A stretch of DNA of 64,000 bases from Fretibacter rubidus (GTDB taxonomy: Bacteria; Pseudomonadota; Alphaproteobacteria; Caulobacterales; Maricaulaceae). Below are positions 8,299 through 17,969 of the stretch, in pieces. Location: NCBI RefSeq assembly GCF_041429785.1, contig NZ_CP163423.1, positions 248,001 through 312,000 of the forward strand. Direction: 5' to 3'. Position 1 is the first letter of the stretch; each line of letters opens with the position of its first letter. The notes beneath the pieces are model-generated. The model made no database searches. It had not been told where the DNA came from and saw nothing but the letters and a program-made list of their open reading frames with translations. The position numbers and the translations under genes are program-made.

Positions 8299-9252
8299 CT
8301 AGCGCTTTTTGAACAACAGCGTCATGCGGTTACTCTCGCCAATCGCTTCCATTTTTGCTTTCAGCTCAGGATTCTCGCGCGCACCACGCAGGGACTGCGG
8401 CAAGCGCCAGACAACATCTGTATTGCTCGGCACGTCACGCGGGTTCTTATTCACATCGCTCTCGTCGACCAAATCAAAGCCTGCGGCGTTAAAGGCGCTG
8501 ATGACGTTAGATTGTTTAAGGTAGCCATTGCTGCCTTGTGCCCATTCGTCCGAATTGCTCTCTGGCCCTGCATGTTGCACGACACCGACAATACCGCCCG
8601 GCTTTAGAAGCGCGTGTGTATCCGCCAGCGCTTTGGTCATGAACAAACCGTCGTTTTCAAAGCGTGATAGATTATGCATCGCGCGGATAAATAGAACGGC
8701 GTCAACTGTGCCGTCCATAGAGGCGTCGCGATTGCCAAAGGCAAAGGCGCTAATGTCGGCCTCGGATCCTGCACGCCAATCTTGTGCGCCCGCGACCCAT
8801 GTTTCTGGCCATGTCTTTTTATTCTCGACAAATTCTGGTGTCGCAAAACCGCCGAACAGCGGCCACATATCCAGCGCATAATCTGCGCCAATCAGATGGC
8901 CTTCATCACCCAAATATGGAATCAGGATTTTGGAATACCAACCGCCACCAGGCAAAGCTTCAACCACGGTCATGCCAGGTTCAATACCAAAGAACATCAG
9001 CGTTTCTTGGGGATTGCGCGCATCATAACGGGCTTTGGTCGCGTCGTCTTGCATCGCCAAGACCGCCGCTAGTTTGGTGGCATTGACGGTGTTATCCGCC
9101 ATATCTGCGGCTTTATCTATTGCGCCAGCGGCCGCTTGTTTCGTATCATTGGCCGCATCCGTGACCGCATCTTTCATGTCGTCCGTTGCGCCAGAACAGG
9201 CCCCTAATGTGAAGGCTGCGACGCCTCCGATAAGTAAATTTTTCAAAGTCAT
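8299..9252 (-). CDS. Exported lipoprotein with methyltransferase-like domain
   Basis: A 317-residue protein. The N-terminus MTLKNLLIGGVAAFTLGACSG is a lipoprotein signal with lipobox LGAC. A helical linker rich in Ala, Asp and Lys is followed by a class I methyltransferase-like domain: the segment GMTVVEALPGGGWYSKIL corresponds to motif I, with GHLIGADY as the second strand. It resembles the predicted methyltransferases grouped as COG4798. A SAM-dependent enzyme outside the cytoplasm is hard to explain, so the domain may have another ligand. Single gene on this strand before the terminator at 8246-8280. Confidence 0.78.
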   Translation of the reverse strand: MTLKNLLIGGVAAFTLGACSGATDDMKDAVTDAANDTKQAAAGAIDKAADMADNTVNATKLAAVLAMQDDATKARYDARNPQETLMFFGIEPGMTVVEALPGGGWYSKILIPYLGDEGHLIGADYALDMWPLFGGFATPEFVENKKTWPETWVAGAQDWRAGSEADISAFAFGNRDASMDGTVDAVLFIRAMHNLSRFENDGLFMTKALADTHALLKPGGIVGVVQHAGPESNSDEWAQGSNGYLKQSNVISAFNAAGFDLVDESDVNKNPRDVPSNTDVVWRLPQSLRGARENPELKAKMEAIGESNRMTLLFKKR

Positions 9253-9276
9253 AGTCGTCTCCTGAGAGTGGTGAAC

Positions 9277-10245
9277 TTAGCTTACACTTTTTTCGTAGAA
9301 TTGGCCATATTTGCGGTACTTTTCCAAATATTCTGGCACAATGCTCTCGATCGTTTCGAGCTGTAATCCCAGCGCGTCAAAGCCTGTTGCGTCATCTGCA
9401 ACGACATTATCGATTTTCAAATTGCGGACTTGGTCGCGGGTCAAAAACGGCGGCACAAAGGGGAGCGCCCCTGTCATTTCACCAACAAAACCCAGCGCAT
9501 TGGCCCCAATCCACGGCACGGGCAACAAAAGCCGTTTGCGGTCGATCGATTTTAGCAGGAACTGCATCAGCTCTTTAAAGCTATAGACGCGCGGTCCACC
9601 AAGCTCATAGGTCGTGGCGGTGGTGCCTTGGCCAATGACTTTGGCAATGGCGTCGGCGACATCGCCGACATAAACAGGTTGGAATTTCGTATTGCCACCC
9701 CCCAACAACGGTAGGGCTAGCCCGCCGGGCATGGTTGCCATTTTGGCAAAGCGGTTAAAAAATCCGTCCTCTGCGCCAAAGATAATGGACGGGCGCATGA
9801 TATCTGCGCTTGGCACTGCCGCGCGCACGGCCGCCTCGCCCAAGGCTTTGGTGCGGGCATAATCAATGTCACTGTCTTTATCCGCGCCAATGGCCGACAC
9901 TTGGACAAAATTTGTAATGCCTGCGCTGGCGGCGGCTTCGGCGACATTATTCGCGCCGTTAACATGCAGCCCTTCAAAGCTCTGGCGGCCTTCCTCATAA
10001 AGGACGGCCACAAGGTTAATGACAGCGTCAGCGCCTTCGACGGCGCGCTCGACCGATTGTTTGAACCGCACATTGGCTTGGACGAGTTGGATTTGGCCGA
10101 CATTGCCCATCACGCGAAGCTCTTGACCTGTATGGGGTTGGCGCATGGCAACACGCACACGCCAGCCATCACGGGCCAAAGCGCGCACAACATAACGCCC
10201 GACAAAGCCAGAGCCACCAAAGACGGTTACAAGACCTTTTTTCAT
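9277..10245 (-). CDS. Complex I NDUFA9-like NAD(P)-binding epimerase-family protein
   Basis: A 322-residue atypical SDR of the NDUFA9 / NAD-dependent epimerase type. The nucleotide-binding loop TVFGGSGFVGRYVVRAL is at the N-terminus, and IMRPSIIFGAEDGFFNRFAKM near residue 155 is characteristic of the group. In mitochondria the relative is an accessory subunit of respiratory complex I; bacterial members are common in alphaproteobacteria and poorly studied. The ATG at 10245 has AGGG 8 nt upstream; a GTG one codon earlier is possible. It follows the M28 peptidase gene by about 75 nt. Confidence 0.87.
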   Translation of the reverse strand: MKKGLVTVFGGSGFVGRYVVRALARDGWRVRVAMRQPHTGQELRVMGNVGQIQLVQANVRFKQSVERAVEGADAVINLVAVLYEEGRQSFEGLHVNGANNVAEAAASAGITNFVQVSAIGADKDSDIDYARTKALGEAAVRAAVPSADIMRPSIIFGAEDGFFNRFAKMATMPGGLALPLLGGGNTKFQPVYVGDVADAIAKVIGQGTTATTYELGGPRVYSFKELMQFLLKSIDRKRLLLPVPWIGANALGFVGEMTGALPFVPPFLTRDQVRNLKIDNVVADDATGFDALGLQLETIESIVPEYLEKYRKYGQFYEKSVS

Positions 10246-10321
10246 CACATCACCCTTGCGTCAATTATGCGCCCCGATTAGCGGGAATTGCGGCCTTTGT
10301 CTATCGCCGAATAGACGCAGA

Positions 10322-12547
10322 TTAGGGCTCAGAAGCAGGGGCAGGTGACGCGCCTAGTGTGATGGTTTGACCCACTCGCCGCCTGTCGCCACGGTGCTGC
10401 GGTAGGGCCCAATCGGGCCGCGCGTCCAGCAAAGCTTGGCTCTGGGGCCCCAAGCCGTATTGATAGGCGTAAATGTTCAGTGTGGTGTTACCGTCGTGCC
10501 CGTCAACTGTGACGCTCAGCGTGCGACAGGCCCGTCCCGTGCAGCGAAACTGTCTTGCACTTGGGATGATAAGGGGCAGATTGTTCATCGTCCTTATTGA
10601 TGCTGCGCTGTCTCTGGGCGAAATTTCAATCTCAATTTGGTCAGCGAGGGGCGCTTTCAGGCGCAGCTCTATTTGGCCGTCTACCAGCGTTTGGGTTATC
10701 GTGACCGGCATATCAATGGGCGGCACAGGGGCGGTCTGCTGGCGCTCTCCGACCTCGAATGGCACGACCGCTTTCATGGCGGCGGGCACAGGGTCTGTGC
10801 CGCGTACGCGATATTCAAACGTGCCGCTATCTGTCTGCACATGTTCCACGCTTAGCCCGCGCGGGGCGTCCACACTATAGGCGGGGACAATCATAGCCGT
10901 GATTGCAAGACCGATTGTGATTAGGGCCGCACTCATAATCAAAGGTCGCGAAACGCCGCTATTCTGTGTTGCCGCGCTAAGGGTCAAAGGCGCCAACAGG
11001 ACAAAGGCCAAAACGACAAAGGCGGTAAACGGCGCGGCGGCCTCGGCAAATAACATAATCTCGCCCAAAGCCGATGTTTGGATACCGACAGAGGTAAAGA
11101 GAGCTGCGGCAATGAACACAATGACGGCAGCGATGCGTGAGCGGCCCAATATCTGCGCGATTAAGCCAAGACTGGCAATCATAAGCGCAGGCACAAATAA
11201 TATCGTTGCGCCAGGCAAGATAAAGGCCGCGCCGAGCAACACACATATCCAAATCCACCCTGACGCCATCAGTGCCGCTTTGGCCTCTGCCCGCGCGAGT
11301 AATTTATAGACAATCATTGCCCCCAAAAGCGCCGCGATATTTTGCATCCCGCGCAGGGCCCAAGGGTGGGCGGCGGCAAAATGGGCTTCGGGTCGCAGCG
11401 CGTTAATCCCCCATGACAGACCAAAGGCAAGCCCAACCCCAATCAGAAGCGCCAGCGGCGGAAAAGCAAGCGCCTTCCAACGGTGGGCTTTGTTCGCGCG
11501 CGCAAAAGCCGTAACGGTGATAATCCCCCCTAAAATAAGGGCGACCAAAGCCATGCCCTGCGGCAAAGCAATAATAAACCGTCCCCATATATCCATATAG
11601 ATTTTTTGTGTTTCCGATTTGGTTTTATCCGCCTCTAGGAATGTCTCGACCCCCGCCAGCGCCGTTGTGCCCATATGAAACAGGGAGCGTTTGTCCAGCA
11701 TTGCCAAATTATCGCGTGGTGTGTGGTAAAAGGCTGCGCCGCTGCCGATGGCAAGGTTTCCGACATCAATATCAAGCTCAAGATATTCTGTGACATCTGT
11801 AGCGTTCGGCATGGCTGCGTAAATATCAGCGGCCAGCGAACTGGCGACGGGTTCCTTTGTATCATTGCCGAGAATATCAATATCACGGCTATTGGGTGTG
11901 CTGGTTTCAATCAGGGCCACAGGGCCGCGTACGCCGCGCGCTTCCATGCTGATGACGGCGCCGATATGTTGCGCCAGCGGGTCTGTGTTCACAAATGATG
12001 ACGCGCCAATTAATCCCATTTCTTCGCCGTCCGTTATCATGACCAGCACGGGTTTGGGTAAGCTTTTAGATTTCAAGACATTAGATCTCAAGACACGCGC
12101 AATCTCTAGGCTGGTCACGACACCAGAGCCGTCATCGGCGGCCCCTGGGCCCGTTGGGACACTGTCATAATGGGACGCAATCATAACGGCGTTGGGCGGG
12201 GCGTCTTTTGCGGGCGGTGGGCCGACCCAAAACATGATATTTTGCACGCGCGCACAGCTTGTGCGGCGCGACCCCTCTCGGCAATGAAAATCATCGCGGA
12301 CAATGGGGGTAAAACCTAAGGCCTTTATCTCTGCGACGATGCGGTCGCGCACAATATCATTCGCGTCACTATCGACGGGATGCGGGGCTTCATCGCCCAA
12401 GATGTTCACCAGCCGCGCATAGGCGGCGTCGGTGTCAAAAGCGTGGTTAGGATCAACCGCAGGCGGGGTCATTAGGGTCTGGCGCAGGGTGAAAAGCGCA
12501 AATAGTGCGACGATGACGGCAAGTAGTTTTAAATTGATACGTTTCAT
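10322..12547 (-). CDS. M28 family zinc peptidase with C-terminal membrane domain
   Basis: A 741-residue protein with one N-terminal membrane anchor, a periplasmic M28 aminopeptidase domain and a multi-helix membrane region (about residues 330-600), followed by a soluble tail. The expected zinc ligands are present: H126 (ASHYDSVP), D138 (AADDGSG), E176 with catalytic E175 (TDGEEMG), E202 (SMEARG) and H275 (FYHTPRDN). The architecture resembles the Fxna/ER metallopeptidase 1 type. Substrate unknown; it probably trims peptides in the periplasm. Confidence 0.9.
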   Translation of the reverse strand: MKRINLKLLAVIVALFALFTLRQTLMTPPAVDPNHAFDTDAAYARLVNILGDEAPHPVDSDANDIVRDRIVAEIKALGFTPIVRDDFHCREGSRRTSCARVQNIMFWVGPPPAKDAPPNAVMIASHYDSVPTGPGAADDGSGVVTSLEIARVLRSNVLKSKSLPKPVLVMITDGEEMGLIGASSFVNTDPLAQHIGAVISMEARGVRGPVALIETSTPNSRDIDILGNDTKEPVASSLAADIYAAMPNATDVTEYLELDIDVGNLAIGSGAAFYHTPRDNLAMLDKRSLFHMGTTALAGVETFLEADKTKSETQKIYMDIWGRFIIALPQGMALVALILGGIITVTAFARANKAHRWKALAFPPLALLIGVGLAFGLSWGINALRPEAHFAAAHPWALRGMQNIAALLGAMIVYKLLARAEAKAALMASGWIWICVLLGAAFILPGATILFVPALMIASLGLIAQILGRSRIAAVIVFIAAALFTSVGIQTSALGEIMLFAEAAAPFTAFVVLAFVLLAPLTLSAATQNSGVSRPLIMSAALITIGLAITAMIVPAYSVDAPRGLSVEHVQTDSGTFEYRVRGTDPVPAAMKAVVPFEVGERQQTAPVPPIDMPVTITQTLVDGQIELRLKAPLADQIEIEISPRDSAASIRTMNNLPLIIPSARQFRCTGRACRTLSVTVDGHDGNTTLNIYAYQYGLGPQSQALLDARPDWALPQHRGDRRRVGQTITLGASPAPASEP

Positions 12548-12603
12548 GACGCTGACCCCATTTGCCCTATCATGAGCGAAAGAGGTCAGTTTTCAAAGGA
12601 AAT

Positions 12604-13548
12604 TTAAGTCCCGCTATCATATGTGAGGGACATAAACACATCTTCCAAATCAGGTTCTTCGGTCTTGAGGTCCGTAATCGATAGTCCCGCGGCTTTAACT
12701 TTGGCCAGCATGTCTGTGATGGAGTCTGTGCCGCTGCGGTAATTGATAGAGATAACGCCTTTATCATTTATCTGCGCGTCGAGCCCGCTAAGCGTCTTGG
12801 GTAGCGCCGTGATGGGTGTCGTCGGCGTGATGACCAGCGTGCGTTTATCAAGGCGCGATAACATCGTATCTTTGTCGTCATTGGCGACAACTTCGCCTTG
12901 ATGGATGATCGCGATACGGTCACAAAGCGTTTCGGCTTCTTCCAAATAATGGGTCGTGAGGATGATGGTCGTCCCGCGCTTGTGAAGCTCCACCACATAA
13001 TCCCAAAGCTGGCGTCGTAGTTCAATGTCAACGCCCGCTGTCGGTTCATCCAAGATTAGAACAGGCGGATTATGCACCAGCGCTTTGCCAATCAGAAGCC
13101 TGCGTTTCATCCCGCCTGATAACTGCCGCACATAGGCGTCGCGCTTATCAAACAAGCCGAGCGCGTGCAGAATTTCATCAGAGCGCCGCTCTGATTTAGG
13201 CACGCCGTAATATCCCGCTTGCAGCTCTAGCGCTTGATAGGGTGTGAAGAACACATCCATGGCAATTTCTTGCGGCACAACACCAATAGAGGCGCGGGCT
13301 TGGCGGGTCTGTTGGGCGATATCATAGCCGCAGATTTTGGCGCTGCCCGATGATTTCGTGACAAGCCCAGCAAGGATATTAATCAGAGTGGATTTCCCCG
13401 CCCCATTAGGCCCGAGCAGCCCGAAGATAGAGCCGCGCGGCACAACCAAATCCACACCTTTTAGCGCTTCTTTGGCGGGGGATTTGCGCGATGCTTTATA
13501 GGTCTTTGTCAGGCCTTTAATCTCTATGGCGGGGGATGTGTCTGACAT
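12604..13548 (-). CDS. ABC-2 type exporter ATP-binding protein without a neighbouring permease
   Basis: A 314-residue ABC ATPase: Walker A LLGPNGAGKSTLIN, signature LSGGMKRRL, Walker B VLILDEPTAG and switch TTHYLEEAE. The type is the DrrA/CcmA-like group that pairs with ABC-2 permeases, with a C-terminal extension of about 90 residues (VITPTTPITALP onward). I chose the ATG at 13548 (MSDTSPAIEIKGL), where the conserved domain begins; an ATG at 13590 would add 14 residues. No ABC-2 permease is adjacent: the neighbours are an M28 peptidase and a zinc-finger protein. Confidence 0.9.
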   Translation of the reverse strand: MSDTSPAIEIKGLTKTYKASRKSPAKEALKGVDLVVPRGSIFGLLGPNGAGKSTLINILAGLVTKSSGSAKICGYDIAQQTRQARASIGVVPQEIAMDVFFTPYQALELQAGYYGVPKSERRSDEILHALGLFDKRDAYVRQLSGGMKRRLLIGKALVHNPPVLILDEPTAGVDIELRRQLWDYVVELHKRGTTIILTTHYLEEAETLCDRIAIIHQGEVVANDDKDTMLSRLDKRTLVITPTTPITALPKTLSGLDAQINDKGVISINYRSGTDSITDMLAKVKAAGLSITDLKTEEPDLEDVFMSLTYDSGT

Positions 13549-13639
13549 AAATCGGCTTCTTGCGGTTTGGATAATTGACGCGATAGTCATGCCCCGCTAT
13601 GGGGTCATAAGAACTGCTTTCATAGGACAAGAGCCTCTA

Positions 13640-13843
13640 ATGTCAAACCCCATCAATCCGTCAAATTCTTCCTCTGATGACGTCGTCATTGTGACGCGAA
13701 CCCGTGTGGCGTGTGACGGCGGGGGCGGGGCGCTGGGTCATCCCAAAGTTTGGCTTGATATGGGGCAAGATACACAAGTCGAATGTAAATATTGCGACCG
13801 TCTCTTTAAGCTTGACCCAAAAGCGGCTGACACCGCGCATTAG
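13640..13843 (+). CDS. zf-CHCC (NDUFS6-like) zinc-finger domain protein
   Basis: A 67-residue protein whose C-terminal half carries the zf-CHCC pattern: RVACDGGGGALGHPKVWLDM supplies Cys and His, and VECKYCDRLFKL the last two Cys. This domain matches the mitochondrial complex I subunit NDUFS6 and is typical of alphaproteobacteria. The start at 13640 follows GAGCCTCTA; an ORF extension upstream overlaps the divergent ABC ATPase gene and was rejected. It converges with the TonB-like gene, 24 nt apart. Confidence 0.86.
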   Translation: MSNPINPSNSSSDDVVIVTRTRVACDGGGGALGHPKVWLDMGQDTQVECKYCDRLFKLDPKAADTAH

Positions 13844-13867
13844 AGCTTTACGCCTGACGCGGGACCG

Positions 13868-14833
13868 TTAATCACTCATTTGAAAACGGTAGCGTTTGAC
13901 AATTCCCGTTGCAGGGCTTGCCTCTCCATTCACGACATAGGGTTCATAGCGTGTCCGCATGGCTGCCCGTTCTGCGGCGCGGATGAAATCCCGTTCATAG
14001 CGCGGGCTGTCGCTATCCACCGCAATCAACTCGGTTTCCTTAACACGGCCCCGTTTATCAATACTCAGGCTAAGCTCGACAACCGCTTCGATGCCGCGGC
14101 GTTGCGCGCGTGATGGATAGCGGGGTGTTACGTTACGCGTAATCTCTGGCACATAGGCTTGGGGGGTTGGCCGCGGGGCAGGGCGGATGGGCTGCGGTCT
14201 TGGCGCGACGGGACGCGGCGTGACGACCTTTGGGCCGCCGACCATGACGCGGTCATTTATGGTCTTGGGAATAGCGCTCGGCGTGTCTTTTAAATTCCGG
14301 TCAGGTCGCGGCACGTCATTATCCAATTGCTTTCGCAAAGCCGCTAGCTCCGCCTCGCGACTGCCTAAATAGGCGCGCCCCCATTCCGCCTCATAAGCTT
14401 GTATAGCCGCGAGTTTTTCTGGCGTGGACAGGGCGGGATCATATTGCGCGTCCAGCACTTTGGCCCAACTTTTCGTTTCATGTTGAGTGAGCGTGAGCAG
14501 TTGCGCAGCCACTGCCGTCTGGCGCGGACTTTCGGGATAAGTTGTCTGAAAATCTTTCAGCCTTGCCCTGCGCAGTGCTGCTGATGGTTCTGTGATGGCC
14601 ATGTGGTAGCTCGCGCGTTCAGCTTTGACCGCCGTGGGCTGGGGCGGTTTTGTTGTGCCGCCGGGACGACCAAAGATAACCACAACGGCGAGTACCAAAA
14701 CAGCGGCGATGACGCATTTCCACATAAAGGCCCGACGCTCTGATAATTCCAGCGCCTCCTCTATGTCTATTTCGTCTTGGTCATCGACCGATTGATACAT
14801 GCCGCCCATACTCTTTTGACTGTCTGTCCCCAT
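13868..14833 (-). CDS. TonB-like energy transducer protein
   Basis: A 321-residue protein. One transmembrane helix lies near residues 36-56 (CVIAAVLVLAVVVIFG) after an acidic cytoplasmic N-terminus. A helical region follows, then a proline-rich spacer with repeated Pro-Arg-Pro (RPVAPRPQPIRPAPRP), and a C-terminal TonB domain (PRYPSRAQRRGIEAVVELSLSIDKRG to the end). TonB proteins carry proton-motive energy from ExbBD to outer-membrane receptors. No exbB, exbD or receptor gene is adjacent. The anchor is not at the extreme N-terminus, unlike classical TonB. Confidence 0.82.
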   Translation of the reverse strand: MGTDSQKSMGGMYQSVDDQDEIDIEEALELSERRAFMWKCVIAAVLVLAVVVIFGRPGGTTKPPQPTAVKAERASYHMAITEPSAALRRARLKDFQTTYPESPRQTAVAAQLLTLTQHETKSWAKVLDAQYDPALSTPEKLAAIQAYEAEWGRAYLGSREAELAALRKQLDNDVPRPDRNLKDTPSAIPKTINDRVMVGGPKVVTPRPVAPRPQPIRPAPRPTPQAYVPEITRNVTPRYPSRAQRRGIEAVVELSLSIDKRGRVKETELIAVDSDSPRYERDFIRAAERAAMRTRYEPYVVNGEASPATGIVKRYRFQMSD

Positions 14834-14858
14834 GCGTTGTTACGCAGCTTACAATAAG

Positions 14859-14905
14859 GCGTGTATTGCGGTAAATATAGGCCAAATTTAGGCCAAATCA
14901 TAAAG
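14859..14905. other. polA / TonB-like divergent control region with direct repeat
   Basis: The 157-nt divergent interval between the TonB-like gene and polA contains the decamer TAGGCCAAAT twice in tandem within an AT-rich stretch (14877-14899). I could not assign a convincing sigma-70 promoter. Confidence 0.35.
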
Positions 14906-14990
14906 GCGTGCGAAGTTGTTGACAGGCCCGTCCTATTGCCCCCTTGAATTTGTCGCGCTCGCCCCGCAAAACACGGGTCAAGGAGCCTCT

Positions 14991-17873
14991 ATGTCAGCCG
15001 ATTCTAACCCGCATAATAACGTCCCATGCCCCCATCCAGAACCCGTGGATAAAGACAGCCATGTCGTGCTGGTCGATGGGTCGGGCTATATTTTTCGGGC
15101 GTATCACGCCTTGCCGCCGCTGACCCGTAAAACAGACCGCTTGCCCATTGGCGCGGTGCACGGCTTTTCTAATATGCTGTTTAAGCTATTGCGCGAGCAA
15201 ACCGACGCCGCGAGGCCCACCCATTTTGCTGTCATCTTTGATGCCTCTGGCACGACATTTCGTAACGAGATTTATGATGCCTATAAAGCCAATCGCAGCG
15301 AGACGCCCGAAGACCTCATCCCGCAATTTCCGCTGACCCGCGAAGCAACGCGAGCGTTTGGCGCTCAAAGCATAGAAATGACAGGATTTGAGGCCGACGA
15401 CCTTATCGCGACCTATGCGCGGCAAGCCGAGGCCAAAGGCGCAAGGGTCACGATAATTAGTTCCGATAAAGACTTAATGCAGCTGGTCTCTGACCGCGTG
15501 CAAATGCTTGATACGATGAAAAACCGCGCCATTGGTATTCCCGAAGTGCAGGACAAATTTGGCGTGGGGCCTGACAAGGTTATTGATATCCAAAGCCTTG
15601 CGGGGGACAGTGTTGACAATGTTCCCGGTGTGCCGGGTATTGGCGTGAAAACGGCGGCGCTGCTGATTAATGAATATGGTGATCTTGATACGCTGCTTGC
15701 CCGCGCCGGCGAGATTAAGCAAAATAAGCGGCGTGAAAACCTGATTGAATTTGCAGAGCAAGCGCGGATTTCGCGTGACCTTGTGACGTTAAAAACGGAC
15801 ATTAATGTCGAGGTGCCGCTTTCCGATTTGGCCTGTTGTGATCCTGAGCCTGACGTTTTGTTTGAGTTTTTAGACCGTATGACCTTTCGAACATTGACCA
15901 ATCGTGTGCGCGCAGCAATTGGCGCGGGTGATGATGACGGGCTGCGGGGGAATGATACTGTTGTATCAGCCCCACTCCCTGGAGCTGATCCGAGGCCTGC
16001 CATGGCCGAGACCCCCGCCAATGTCGTGTTTGACAAAGACAAATATGAATGTGTGCAGGACATAGAGCGGCTCACCCATTGGATAGAGCGCGCCTACGCC
16101 ACAGGCATTGTTGCGGTGGATCTGGAAACAGACGGGCTGGACAGTCGGGCGGCCAATATGGTCGGCGTGTGTCTGGCGGTAGACGATAATGAGGCGTGCT
16201 ATATCCCGCTCGCCCATGTCGGCGCGGACGGCGGTGATATGTTTGGCGGGGCGGCCCCCAAACAAATTCCGATGGACGCGGCATTAAGCGCGTTAAAACC
16301 CATGTTGGAAGACAAAACTATTCTAAAGGTCGGGCAGAATTTCAAATATGATTTAGGCGTTTTCGCCCGCCACGATATTCACCCCGCGCCCTATGACGAT
16401 ACCATGCTGATGAGCTACGCACTTTATGCAGGGCTAGAGAGCCACGGTATGGACGCGATGAGCGAGCGCGTGTTTGGCCATAGTCCGATTAGTTTCAAAG
16501 ACATTGCCGGTACAGGGAAAGCACAAAAAACCTTTGACCAAATCGCACTGTCTGAAGCCACGCCCTATGCGGCGGAAGACGCGGACGTCACGCTGCGCCT
16601 GTATAAATTTTATAAGCCCAAGCTTGGCCAAGACAGAGTGGCGACGGTTTACGAGACGACCGAGCGCCCGCTGCCCGCTGTTATTGCGATGATGGAAAAT
16701 AACGGCATCAAAGTTGACCGCGCTGTGCTTGCGCGACTGTCATCGGATTTTGCGCAGAAGATGGCGGGGCTAGAGGACGAGGCAACAGAGCTCGCCGGGG
16801 AGAAATTTAATCTCGGCTCGCCCAAACAACTCGGTGAAATTCTCTTTGGTAAAATGGGCTTAGAAGGCGGTAAAAAAACTAAAACTGGCGCGTGGCAAAC
16901 GGGGGCAGGGGTGCTGGATGATTTGGCCGCGACAGGTGAAAAACTGCCGCAAGTGATTTTGGATTGGCGGCATTACGCCAAGTTAAAATCGACCTATACG
17001 GACGCGCTTGTTGCCCAAATTAATCCAAACTCTGGCCGTGTGCATACGTCTTATTCGCTCGCCTCGACCACGACGGGGCGGCTGTCATCCTCTGATCCAA
17101 ACTTGCAAAATATCCCTATCCGTACAGAAGACGGACGCAAAATTCGCGACGCTTTTATCGCAGAGGCCGGGCATACGCTGGTGGCGGCTGACTATAGCCA
17201 GATTGAACTGCGGCTGCTTGCCCATGTCGCGGATTTACCGACGATGAAACAAGCGTTTTCCGACGGTGTGGATATTCATGCCCTCACCGCGAGCGAGATG
17301 TTTGGGGTCGCGCTAGCCGATATGGACGCGGCGACACGGCGTCGAGCCAAAGCGATTAATTTTGGAATTATTTACGGTATTTCTGCCTTTGGGCTCGCCA
17401 ATAATCTGAACATCTCGCGCAGTGAAGCGTCAGATTACATCAAAAGCTATTTTGAGAAATTCCCGGGCATTAAAGCCTATATGGAAGACACAAAATCAGA
17501 GGCCCGCCAATACGGCTATGTCACCACTTTATTTGGCCGCAAATGCCACATAAAAGGCATTACTGACCGCAACCAAAATGTGCGCGGCTTTGCTGAACGC
17601 CAAGCGATTAACGCCCCTATTCAAGGCGCCGCCGCCGACATTATGCGCCGCGCCATGATCCGTATGCCAGAGGCGATAGCGGATATTCACGGCGCGAAAA
17701 TGCTCCTGCAAGTCCATGATGAATTGGTTTTTGAAGTGCCCGAAGGTAATGCGGATGACTTAATTAAAATCGCCAAAACCACCATGGAAGGCGCCGCCAT
17801 GCCAGCGGTCAATATCAGCGTGCCGTTAGTGGTCGATGCCAAAGCCGCGAGCAATTGGAACGACGCGCATTAA
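14991..17873 (+). CDS. polA: DNA polymerase I
   Basis: A 960-residue polymerase with all three domains. The 5'-3' exonuclease comes first (LVDGSGYIFRAYHALPPL, then SSDKDLMQLV). The 3'-5' proofreading domain appears intact: VAVDLETDGLD, NFKYDLGVF and YAAEDADVTLRLY supply the DEDDy acidic residues. The family A polymerase follows (DYSQIELRLLAHV, RRRAKAINFGIIYG, QVHDELVFEVP). The protein fills Okazaki gaps and acts in excision repair. I chose the ATG at 14991, which follows AGGAG by 5 nt, over an earlier in-frame ATG. Confidence 0.98.
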   Translation: MSADSNPHNNVPCPHPEPVDKDSHVVLVDGSGYIFRAYHALPPLTRKTDRLPIGAVHGFSNMLFKLLREQTDAARPTHFAVIFDASGTTFRNEIYDAYKANRSETPEDLIPQFPLTREATRAFGAQSIEMTGFEADDLIATYARQAEAKGARVTIISSDKDLMQLVSDRVQMLDTMKNRAIGIPEVQDKFGVGPDKVIDIQSLAGDSVDNVPGVPGIGVKTAALLINEYGDLDTLLARAGEIKQNKRRENLIEFAEQARISRDLVTLKTDINVEVPLSDLACCDPEPDVLFEFLDRMTFRTLTNRVRAAIGAGDDDGLRGNDTVVSAPLPGADPRPAMAETPANVVFDKDKYECVQDIERLTHWIERAYATGIVAVDLETDGLDSRAANMVGVCLAVDDNEACYIPLAHVGADGGDMFGGAAPKQIPMDAALSALKPMLEDKTILKVGQNFKYDLGVFARHDIHPAPYDDTMLMSYALYAGLESHGMDAMSERVFGHSPISFKDIAGTGKAQKTFDQIALSEATPYAAEDADVTLRLYKFYKPKLGQDRVATVYETTERPLPAVIAMMENNGIKVDRAVLARLSSDFAQKMAGLEDEATELAGEKFNLGSPKQLGEILFGKMGLEGGKKTKTGAWQTGAGVLDDLAATGEKLPQVILDWRHYAKLKSTYTDALVAQINPNSGRVHTSYSLASTTTGRLSSSDPNLQNIPIRTEDGRKIRDAFIAEAGHTLVAADYSQIELRLLAHVADLPTMKQAFSDGVDIHALTASEMFGVALADMDAATRRRAKAINFGIIYGISAFGLANNLNISRSEASDYIKSYFEKFPGIKAYMEDTKSEARQYGYVTTLFGRKCHIKGITDRNQNVRGFAERQAINAPIQGAAADIMRRAMIRMPEAIADIHGAKMLLQVHDELVFEVPEGNADDLIKIAKTTMEGAAMPAVNISVPLVVDAKAASNWNDAH

Positions 17874-17969
17874 TAACTGCCTGCAAAACTGAAACCATAA
17901 GTGAGCGCGGCGCTCTTGCCTCTTTACGTTACTGTCCCCTAGTCTGTTAGATAACCGCGGGAGAGTATT

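Noticed and set aside
15413-16075. Long antisense ORF opposite polA (220 codons, minus strand)
   Set aside because: It lies wholly inside the well-supported polA frame and reads as a Ser/Arg-rich shadow without any domain or ribosome-binding site.
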